46,991 nucleotides of DNA, from contig SLJM01000028.1 of the NCBI GenBank assembly GCA_007135085.1, positions 1 through 46,991 on the forward strand, in the 5' to 3' direction. Of the stretch, positions 1 to 9,238 are shown piece by piece. The translations under genes were made by a program, and so were the position numbers. The stretch is from Myxococcales bacterium. GTDB lineage: Bacteria; Myxococcota_A; Bradymonadia; Bradymonadales; Bradymonadaceae. Each line of letters starts with the position of its first letter. Position 1 is the stretch's first letter. The notes under the pieces were generated by a model, which was not told where the DNA came from, ran no database searches, and saw nothing but the letters and a program-made list of their open reading frames with translations.

Positions 1-174
1 GGCACCTTTGCCACCCTTTTTCGCCCCGAGCCGAAGACACTGCATGTGCGCATCTGCAAGATCGGCGACGACAACTCTATCGAGTGCCGCCACCAGCGGG
101 AGGTGACCAATATGCTCAATCCCCACCTGGTCAATGAGCATGAGTTGGAGGACCGGTGGAGACCGATCTTCTGA
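1..174 (+). CDS. C-terminal fragment of an unidentified protein
   Basis: The reading frame is open from the first base of the window and stops with TGA at 172-174, giving the last 57 residues of a protein whose start lies outside. The tail runs GTFATLFRPEPKTLHVRICK and ends in RWRPIF. The 'GT-x-A-T-L-x-x-x-P-x-x-x-T-L-x-V' pattern is reminiscent of the last strands of Ntn-type acyltransferase/hydrolase families such as peptidase C45, but the fragment is too short for assignment. It converges on the minus-strand gene that ends at 298, and an imperfect inverted repeat fills the gap and may terminate transcription from both sides. Confidence 0.55.
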   Translation, partial: GTFATLFRPEPKTLHVRICKIGDDNSIECRHQREVTNMLNPHLVNEHELEDRWRPIF

Positions 175-205
175 GTATGCGAGACTCGAGGCTTGGGAGT
201 ATTTT

Positions 206-292
206 TTTTACCGCGAAGGGCGCCAAGGGCACAGAGGGTACGGCTATTAAGAGACCTGACCTCTGTGTGCTTTGCGTCCTTTGTGGTTTCAT
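206..292. repeat. Imperfect long inverted repeat, copy A (3'-end element)
   Basis: Left arm about 210-237 (ACCGCGAAGGGCGCCAAGGG...) and right arm about 260-287 are complementary over 28 positions with six differences, four of which become G-U pairs in RNA. Each arm is itself a run of degenerate 9-10-base units of the type GGACACAGA. The element fills the gap between two convergent genes and its right arm ends about 10 bases after the stop codon of the minus-strand gene at 298. A second member is at 6162-6290 in the same orientation relative to its upstream gene. It may act as a transcription end or mRNA stabiliser; this is inferred from position and structure only. Confidence 0.65.
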
Positions 293-297
293 TCCGG

Positions 298-2814
298 TCA
301 ACTACCGCTCTGTGTCCTCTCCTCGAGTTGATCGTAGAGGGCCTGGTCTTGTTTGATGGGCCCCAGGCTCAAGGTGGGCAGGCTGCTGCCCACGGTGAGG
401 ATGCTGACTTTGCCATTTTTGAAGAGCGTGTTGAGGGGGCCGCGGTCGATGAGGATCTGATCGATGCGGTTGACCAGAACTGTCTGGGTGGTGCGATAGA
501 GCAGGCCTCGCAGGCGGCGTACTCGTCCCTCTTCGACGACGATTGAGGTGCGGCGGTACCACAGGTAAACGAGGAGGGCGGGGATGACGGTTAGAATGGC
601 GATGAGCAGAGTCAACAGGGTCCACAAGACCAGGGCGTTTCGGGCCTGGGGGCGGTGTGTGGAGACCACGGTGCGGTCCAGGTCTTCGGCCTGCGCCACA
701 GCGCGCATGGGATGGGCGTAGAGGCGCTCGTCCAAGTCTTCGTGGAGGGCCGCTATATCGCGCAAAAAGGGAAGGCCCATGGTGCGGTTGCTGCCGGGAA
801 TCAGGCGAAGAGTGCCCGCTTTGCGCAAGGGATAACGGGTGGTGACCTGGCTTCGCAGTTGGTCGTAAGCCACGTATTGGTCGGTGATGAACAGGATTCC
901 CTGGCGAATTCGGAGGTGGTCGCCGAAGAGGAAGAGGCGGCCAAAGCGGTGGTAGAGGGCCTGCTGGACAAAGCGCAGCAGTGGGATGAGGGCGATGGCG
1001 GCGGCCACGTACAGGGCGGGCTCCCACAAGGGCGTGAAGGCGGCGGCGCCGGCGGCGAGGAGAAGCCAGAAGAGATTGGAGTACAGTCGGCCCAGGGCAA
1101 AATTGAGGGGCGATACCGAGGGCCTGTGGGTTTGGTCGGCGTCGTCGATATTAGCCAGAAGACCCAGGCGGCGGCGGATCTCGGTGACTCGTTGCGCTGC
1201 CTTTTTGACGTCTTCGAAGATCAGGGGGCGGTCGTTTCCGATGGACCAAAAGGAGATGGTAGCACAGCCGGTGAGGCGGTCGACGACGTCGCGCTCGACC
1301 TCCAGGGCGGTGATCTTATCCATCGTAAATTCGACTTCGTCGCGGGAGATAAAATCTCGCTCCCAGGTCACTTTGCGACGGCCCACGGCATATTTGGTGG
1401 TCATGCAAAAGAAGATGGCCCGGCCCACTTGCAGGAGCATGTAGAGGCCGACCAGACCGAGAAAGCCGTAGAGGGTCCAGTCCAGAGCGGCCAATTCGTC
1501 GGCCGTCAGGTCGAGCTGTTCCAATTCGAATTCTGTGAAGACCACGGCGGCGTAGGCCACGGCGGCGACGAGGGCGATGGTGGCCGGAAATTTGACGGCC
1601 TGGATGATCGCCGTGATTAAACGGCGCATCAGGGAAGGTGAAAACTCCAGGGGGGGCTCGTCGATGACGGGAAGTCGTCGGGCGGCGCCACCGGTGGTCT
1701 TCCCTAAGGCGTCGGCTTCTTCGGCGTCGGCGTCGACCTCGCCAGGGGCGATGCGGTCGTCGGGGAGCGTCGCCTCCGGGGTTTGACTGCGCTCGATGAG
1801 CTCGTCGAGATGACCACGGAATTGGGCGGCGTTTGGCATGGAGGGAAAACTTATCCCTCCCGCCGAACCGTGAGGGCGAAGCACGACGTTGGCCATGCCG
1901 AAGAGGCGTTTTAAAAAGGGTTCACTCGTCGCCGTATCGGCCAGGTTTTCGACGGGGATGAACTTATAAGTCTCCGTCAAAAAGCCGTCTTCGTAGTCCA
2001 CCACGTCGTCCCACAAGGTGTAGGTGCGGCGGTTGAGGTCGACGAAATGAATGGCGAGCTTTGCCAGCCCCAAAATTCCGCCCAATCCGGTCAGAAGCGC
2101 CAGCCCCAGAGTACCCCTGGCGGCCAGGGCTGCTTCTTCGCCGTCGTCTGGCTCCAGGGTGCCCGTGAGCACCTCGAAGAGCTCGAAATAATTGGATAGG
2201 TCGAGGATATCGATGATGGAGCCGGCGATGGTCATGGCCACGACCACCATGGCGATGAGGCCGCTGATGGCCATCCCCGAGGTATCCAGAGCGGTGCCCA
2301 CCAGGTGTGGTTTTTCGCGCTGCAGCCGCTCTTTTCGAGCCAGTGAGAAGCCGCTGTCCCGCAGGTGAGCGGCTATCTTTTGGTAGAGCTTGTGGGGTTC
2401 ATCAATGGATTTGAGCAGGGCCACGCCCCGGGCGCTGCCGGCGGCGTGGACCCGGAGGTGGCCCGTGGCGAAGAAGCGATGTTCCAGCCAGGGAAGTCGC
2501 AACACCACCTGAGTGACGTTGCGATAGGGCAGATCGATGGTGGAACTCTTGGCGAGGGAGCCGGTCTTGACGATGAGCCGGTCGCCGTGAAATTCGTAGA
2601 AGGTCTTATTAAAAGCGATGATGCGATGCACCGTCAGAGCGGTGACGGTGCCTATGACGGCGGCGACCCAGACCAGGGGACCGGGATCGACGCCGGTGAA
2701 GAGGGGAAAGAAAAAAAATCCGGCAATGGCGAGCACCGTATTGATGATCGCTGCCCGGATGATGGGTCGCCAGATAAATACGCGTTTATTGGGGCGAAGG
2801 ATTTCAGGATTCAT
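298..2814 (-). CDS. Large membrane protein with five bacterial PH (bPH/DUF304-like) domains
   Basis: 838 residues. The start at 2814 is chosen because its ATG shares the A of the preceding gene's stop (TGATG), a translational-coupling junction; a longer frame upstream begins with an Arg-rich stretch that looks spurious. Pairs of hydrophobic helices (about 16-65, 180-200, 235-255, 405-470, 580-615, 728-750) alternate with five modules resembling bacterial PH domains: roughly 70-155, 265-345, 475-550, 625-705 and 755-830, each with the 'Y-x-(V/L)-x-x-x-x-(L/V)' strand and a 'G-x-(A/V)-x-(I/L)' strand. The layout extends that of Bacillus YdbT/YdbS-type proteins, which have fewer modules. The molecular role of that family is poorly known (envelope or membrane stress is suggested for some). 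An acidic linker lies at about 345-380. Probably transcribed with the upstream small PH-like gene and perhaps gyrB. Confidence 0.8.
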   Translation of the reverse strand: MNPEILRPNKRVFIWRPIIRAAIINTVLAIAGFFFFPLFTGVDPGPLVWVAAVIGTVTALTVHRIIAFNKTFYEFHGDRLIVKTGSLAKSSTIDLPYRNVTQVVLRLPWLEHRFFATGHLRVHAAGSARGVALLKSIDEPHKLYQKIAAHLRDSGFSLARKERLQREKPHLVGTALDTSGMAISGLIAMVVVAMTIAGSIIDILDLSNYFELFEVLTGTLEPDDGEEAALAARGTLGLALLTGLGGILGLAKLAIHFVDLNRRTYTLWDDVVDYEDGFLTETYKFIPVENLADTATSEPFLKRLFGMANVVLRPHGSAGGISFPSMPNAAQFRGHLDELIERSQTPEATLPDDRIAPGEVDADAEEADALGKTTGGAARRLPVIDEPPLEFSPSLMRRLITAIIQAVKFPATIALVAAVAYAAVVFTEFELEQLDLTADELAALDWTLYGFLGLVGLYMLLQVGRAIFFCMTTKYAVGRRKVTWERDFISRDEVEFTMDKITALEVERDVVDRLTGCATISFWSIGNDRPLIFEDVKKAAQRVTEIRRRLGLLANIDDADQTHRPSVSPLNFALGRLYSNLFWLLLAAGAAAFTPLWEPALYVAAAIALIPLLRFVQQALYHRFGRLFLFGDHLRIRQGILFITDQYVAYDQLRSQVTTRYPLRKAGTLRLIPGSNRTMGLPFLRDIAALHEDLDERLYAHPMRAVAQAEDLDRTVVSTHRPQARNALVLWTLLTLLIAILTVIPALLVYLWYRRTSIVVEEGRVRRLRGLLYRTTQTVLVNRIDQILIDRGPLNTLFKNGKVSILTVGSSLPTLSLGPIKQDQALYDQLEERTQSGS

Positions 2815-3446
2815 CAGTCGCTGCCGTCGTCGACGCCACCACCGTCGTCGCAATCATCGGCGGAGGTGGTCTGGTCCGAGGGCGCCTCGCGGTGGAGTTT
2901 GTTCGTATCTGGCTGGTCTACATCTAGTTGTTCCGTATCGGCCTCCAGGCGCTGGAGGATATGAAACATAAAGCCCTCGATATCTTCGATAAATACGAAG
3001 GGCGTAAAGAGGGGAATCTCGACGCTCTGGCCGGCGGCCTCCAAAAAGATCTTGCCCTGCATCTTCGAATTTTGCATCTCGTCGAAGTTCAAGCTGTCGC
3101 GATTGACCAATTCCCAGTGGATACGCCAGGCCTTATCGTCTTTGCCGACGTATAGAAATTCGTCGCTGACCCCGATGAAATATTTGGTCTTGAAGTTGCT
3201 CCAGAAGGAGACCATGGAAAAAAAGGTCATCCCAAGAGCGAGGGCGATGGCAAAGCCCGCCGTATAGCCGCCGCCCAACCCCGGTCCGAAGACCAAAAAG
3301 AGGGCGGCGCCGAAGGAGGCGATCCCGAAGACGAAGAGCAGGCCCACCGTGGCCGGGTTGAGCTGGTAGCGAAAGAGCTGACGGACGCCGGTGATCTCCA
3401 GGGAATCCTGGACGGCCGGCCCCGTCAATAATTGGATCTTCGACAT
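2814..3446 (-). CDS. Small two-helix membrane protein, probably PH-like
   Basis: 210 residues. ATG at 3446 is preceded by AAGGGAG at a 4-base distance. Two hydrophobic helices at about 32-75 are followed by a beta-rich segment (FIGVSDEFLYVGKDDKAWRI) that looks like a single PH-like module, then an Asp/Glu-rich tail ending in DDGGGVDDGSD. Its stop overlaps the start of the five-PH-domain gene by one base, so the two products are probably made in stoichiometric amounts and may form one membrane complex, as YdbS and YdbT are paired in Bacillus. It lies 57 bases after gyrB with no obvious terminator between, so read-through from gyrB is possible. Function unknown. Confidence 0.72.
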   Translation of the reverse strand: MSKIQLLTGPAVQDSLEITGVRQLFRYQLNPATVGLLFVFGIASFGAALFLVFGPGLGGGYTAGFAIALALGMTFFSMVSFWSNFKTKYFIGVSDEFLYVGKDDKAWRIHWELVNRDSLNFDEMQNSKMQGKIFLEAAGQSVEIPLFTPFVFIEDIEGFMFHILQRLEADTEQLDVDQPDTNKLHREAPSDQTTSADDCDDGGGVDDGSD

Positions 3447-3503
3447 GAGACTCCCTTGTCTCGCGGGACCGTCCGTAGACCTGGCTACTTGGAGGTGATG
3501 GGC

Positions 3504-6161
<2,658 letters not shown>

Positions 6162-6290
6162 TTTACCACGGAGGACGCAGAGGACACGGAGGGGGCTGGG
6201 AGAGGATGTGATGGAACGAGTTACGGCATCGATCGGGGTGTGATCGATGCCGTAACCTCAGTGTTCTTCGTGTCCTTTGCGGTGAAAGTG
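6162..6290. repeat. Imperfect long inverted repeat with nested perfect hairpin, copy B
   Basis: Outer arms: 6162-6193 (TTTACCACGGAGGACGCAGA...) and about 6257-6288, imperfectly complementary and built from GGACACGGAGG-like units as in copy A at 206-292. Nested inside is a perfect 15-bp stem, GTTACGGCATCGATC (6220-6234) with its complement at 6242-6256, loop GGGGTGT. The right arm ends about 4 bases after the stop codon of the minus-strand gene at 6293. The element therefore sits at a gene's 3' end, as copy A does, and could terminate or protect that transcript before gyrB. Confidence 0.7.
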
Positions 6291-6292
6291 AC

Positions 6293-7744
6293 TCACTCGC
6301 CGTCGGGTCCGGCTTCGAGGAGCTCGGCGGCGCTGGCGCGCTGCTGGGCGATTCGCTCGCGCTCTTCTTCGCGGCGCTCGATATAGTCGGCGAGCTCCGG
6401 GAAGTTGATATCGAATTCGAAGACGTAGTTGCAGTGATTCTGGATGGGATCACTGTCGGGGATACGAGCTCGCTCGTCGTCGTCCTTCCACTGGCATTCC
6501 CACATATTGCGGAAGAGTTGGGTGCCATAGAGGACGCGCTCTTCTTCGTCTTCATCGGGGAGGAAGATCTCGACCGGGACGCCCTGGTCGGGAGGCGTAT
6601 CGACGCGGAAGTCACGCTCGCGAAGCTCGAAATCGTCGAGATCGATGTCGAATTCGTCGATGTCGCGAATGGAGCGCACGTCTTCGAAGCCCTCTTTTTC
6701 GCGAATTTCGTCGAAGTCGATATCGAGGGTCCAATATTCCTCGAGGACCGCCGGGGTCTTGATGGGCTGACCATCTTCATCGCGGACCAGATAGCCGTTG
6801 ACCAGGATGACCGCCCCTGCCGGTTCGGTGTTGAAGGTCAGCTCACCAAGAAAGGGGCCGTGGCCTTCACCGAGGGTGGTGCGCGCCGAAAACTCGCGGT
6901 ACCGGTCACCGTCTTCGGGTCGCAGGTTGGCCGAGACGGAGTAAAAATATTCGCCGCCTCCCGTGCGCTCCCACATATCTTCGTGGAGGGTGAACTCGAA
7001 GGTCTGGTGGCCTGCGAGATCGACCTCGATCTGATGGACCTCGTCGATAGAGAGATCTTCGGCGTAGGTCTGAGGGGTGGTTCGCAGCTCGCGCCATTGC
7101 CCGGCGGTGGTCTCACCGAAGGGAACCTCTCCGTTGAGGCGGATCAGGGCATAGCGGGGGCTTCCAGATATGTGGAGACGACCGTAGCGGGGCATGGCGT
7201 CGAGCTGAGCCTGCCGGTGCTCCTCTTCGATGCGCTCGCGCTCGCGCTGGGCGTGGTCGCGGTACTCACCGGTGATGACCATGCCGATATCGTGAAATAG
7301 GCCGTGGCCCGTGTCGTCGAGGGTCAAAAAGTGGGCTCCAACCAATCCGCCGCCGATCAAGGCGAGGATGATGACGATGAGGAGCTTGTTGACCGGGCTC
7401 TTGGGCTGCAGGTCGTCGTCCAGGCCGAGGTCGATATCATCGAGGTCGATATCCTCATCGGCCGCCCCGGGCGTAAAGATTCCGTCCGTATCGGCGGTGG
7501 ACGGTTTTTTCTTCTTCTTCTTTTTCTTCTTCTTTTTCTTTTTCTTGGAGCCCTTTTTGACGGCGAAGACTCCTTCGATACCGGCCATATCGCCTGTGCC
7601 GTCGCTCTCTTCTTCCTCGGCCTCTTCTTCCTCAGCCTCTTCTTCCTCGGCCTCGGATTCTTCGTCCTCTACGCCCATTTCTTCGGCGAGGTCGTCGACG
7701 ATTTCGTCAGCGGTGGGGCTGTCTTGTTCTTTGGTTTCCGACAT
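6293..7744 (-). CDS. Acidic/poly-lysine single-span membrane protein with PEGA-like region
   Basis: 483 residues, not assigned to a named family. Residues 1-50 are strongly acidic (long Glu runs); 63-80 are almost pure Lys; 95-112 are Asp-rich. A single membrane helix follows at about 119-140 (LLIVIILALIGGGLVGAHFL). The soluble part begins with a beta-rich segment about 190-265 (GRLHISGSPRYALIRLNGEV) that resembles a PEGA domain, followed by a second 'NTEPAGAVILVNGYLVRDEDG' PEGA-like segment. PEGA domains are extracytoplasmic, so the tail probably lies outside the inner membrane with the charged N-terminus in the cytoplasm. AAGGAG stands 10 bases before the ATG. A four-hairpin repeat lies about 140-235 bases upstream. 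The charge layout is shared with the protein at 42372-43310. Confidence 0.75.
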   Translation of the reverse strand: MSETKEQDSPTADEIVDDLAEEMGVEDEESEAEEEEAEEEEAEEEESDGTGDMAGIEGVFAVKKGSKKKKKKKKKKKKKKPSTADTDGIFTPGAADEDIDLDDIDLGLDDDLQPKSPVNKLLIVIILALIGGGLVGAHFLTLDDTGHGLFHDIGMVITGEYRDHAQRERERIEEEHRQAQLDAMPRYGRLHISGSPRYALIRLNGEVPFGETTAGQWRELRTTPQTYAEDLSIDEVHQIEVDLAGHQTFEFTLHEDMWERTGGGEYFYSVSANLRPEDGDRYREFSARTTLGEGHGPFLGELTFNTEPAGAVILVNGYLVRDEDGQPIKTPAVLEEYWTLDIDFDEIREKEGFEDVRSIRDIDEFDIDLDDFELRERDFRVDTPPDQGVPVEIFLPDEDEEERVLYGTQLFRNMWECQWKDDDERARIPDSDPIQNHCNYVFEFDINFPELADYIERREEERERIAQQRASAAELLEAGPDGE

Positions 7745-7882
7745 CGTGAGCGTGCTCCTTGGACGGACGGCGTCAAAGGGCTAATTCGAAAGGAAAAAGC
7801 CCGCATATTTTCAAGGACGTGAGAGTAAAAGGCCGCTCGTCGTGGTGTCAAGGCTGAGCGCTCTGCGCGTCGCTCGCGCGCT

Positions 7883-7979
7883 GGGGTGGAGGGCGCTTGC
7901 GCGCCCGGGATGAAGCGCCTTTGGCGCGGGATGGAGGGCCCTTTCAGGCCCGGGATGGAGGGGCTGGACGGCGCCCCGG
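7883..7979. repeat. Four-hairpin array, copy 1 (GGGATGGAG-linked stem-loops)
   Basis: Four consecutive small stem-loops separated by GGGATGGAG-type linkers: stems 7891-7896/7901-7906 (GGGCGC/GCGCCC, loop TTGC), 7915-7919/7923-7927 (GCGCC/GGCGC), 7936-7940/7947-7951 (GGGCC/GGCCC) and 7960-7964/7973-7977 (GGGGC/GCCCC). It aligns without gaps to 46724-46820 over 97 bases with 12 differences; six of those form three compensated base pairs. It lies in the 338-base gap 7745-8082 between two divergent genes. The rest of that gap holds their promoters, which I could not place exactly, and weak similarity to the second copy continues about 20-30 bases on both sides. Confidence 0.85.
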
Positions 7980-8082
7980 TTCTAACTGCGCGCTGCCGTG
8001 TTGGGAGACTTGCTCCTGTCGAGGTTGGTTCGATAGGGTGGCGTATCCTGAGAGATCTCACTTTTTGAATGAGGTATGGTTT

Positions 8083-9234
8083 ATGGAGCGCGAGCAGGTC
8101 ATCAAGGCTTTAATCGAGGCGGCGGCACAGACCGAGGACGGCCCAGCATTCGAAGAATCCGTGGGTGAGACCCTCTGGGCACATGCAGAGAGGGAATTCG
8201 GTGATTGGACCTCTGCGCTGGCGGCGGCTCTGGTCGAGGCGGCAAGGGGCAAGCGCCGCTCGTCGACGCGACGCACCTCGGGAGTAGCCGATGTGGAGCG
8301 AAAAATAACGGAAGCCTTCGAGCATCCCGTCTATGTGGAGACTCTCGATCAGAAGCTATACGGCATCCCCGGGTCCGAGCTGTCTGTCAGCGATCAGGTG
8401 CCGCCCGTCGACGAAGGGACGTTGAGCGAAGGAATTGGGGCCCTTCATTATGTGGGCGATTCCGACGCGGTCTATCTATTCAGCAATCAGGGGCGCTTCT
8501 TTGGGCTCAACTCCCAATTGGTGCCGACCTGGGATCGGCGCGACCAGCGTCGGTCGATCAGAGATCTCTTATTTTTGGAGCCCGACGAGGCGATTCGCGC
8601 CGTCGTACCCCGGCGTCGGCTGGTGGCGGGAAGGCTCATTCATATCACGCGCGGTGGAAAGGGTAAGGCCAGCGACGCCTCGGAGCTGGGCAGCGGCCTG
8701 GACCGATCGGGGCGCCAGGCGTTCAAAGTGCGCGACGGCGACGACGTGGCGGCCGTGATGGGGGTGGACCGAGATACGACCGTATTTTGTGCGTCTGCAA
8801 AGGGAAAGGGGATTCATTTTGAGGCCGACGAGATGCGCACCATGGGGCTCGTGGCAGTGGGCGTGAACGTGATCAAGCTCGACGGAGATGACGACGCCGT
8901 GATCGGTGCCTTCGAGGGCAAACGAGTGCGCCAGATCGCGGTGATAAGTGAGCAGGGGCTGGGCAAACGGGTCGATTTCTCGGAGTTTCGAACCCAGGGC
9001 CGTGCCGGTCAGGGCATGCAGTTGGCCAGGCTCAACCCGGGCGACCTGCTCGCCGGGGCTGTACCCTGCAACCCCGCCGAAGATCTAGCGATCACCACCA
9101 GCCGAGGGCGAGTATGGCGGGTGCCGGCGGCGCAGTTTCATATGATGGGGCGGCCCGCCAAGGGCAATCCCGTCGCCGAATTGAGCGGCGATGAGCGGGT
9201 GGTTCATCTGGCGGCGCTTCCCTGCGGGGGATGA
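8083..9234 (+). CDS. Stand-alone GyrA C-terminal-domain-like beta-pinwheel protein
   Basis: 383 residues from ATG 8083 (GAGG 8 bases upstream); the frame extends further upstream only through the hairpin repeat. From about residue 120 to the end the protein is built like the DNA-wrapping C-terminal domain of GyrA/ParC: blade motifs VYLFSNQGRFFGLNSQLVPT, TTVFCASAKGKGIHFEADEM and IAVISEQGLGKRVDFSEFR are visible, and QGRAGQG (305-311) sits where gyrase carries its GyrA-box (QRRGGKG), here degenerate. There is no breakage-reunion domain or catalytic Tyr. The N-terminal 75 residues are helical with 'FGDWTSALAAAL' (39-50), a pattern seen in small DNA-binding helical modules, then a basic GKRRSSTRR linker. 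A DNA-wrapping or gyrase-modulating role is inferred; gyrB is near. Confidence 0.82.
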   Translation: MEREQVIKALIEAAAQTEDGPAFEESVGETLWAHAEREFGDWTSALAAALVEAARGKRRSSTRRTSGVADVERKITEAFEHPVYVETLDQKLYGIPGSELSVSDQVPPVDEGTLSEGIGALHYVGDSDAVYLFSNQGRFFGLNSQLVPTWDRRDQRRSIRDLLFLEPDEAIRAVVPRRRLVAGRLIHITRGGKGKASDASELGSGLDRSGRQAFKVRDGDDVAAVMGVDRDTTVFCASAKGKGIHFEADEMRTMGLVAVGVNVIKLDGDDDAVIGAFEGKRVRQIAVISEQGLGKRVDFSEFRTQGRAGQGMQLARLNPGDLLAGAVPCNPAEDLAITTSRGRVWRVPAAQFHMMGRPAKGNPVAELSGDERVVHLAALPCGG

Positions 9235-9238
9235 AAAT

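Noticed and set aside
7669-8061. Pro/Ser-rich open frames across the hairpin array (and at 46628-46969)
   Set aside because: They arise from the array's own repeated sequence (STP/SIP-rich translation) and have no ribosome site; the array shows base-pair, not codon, conservation.
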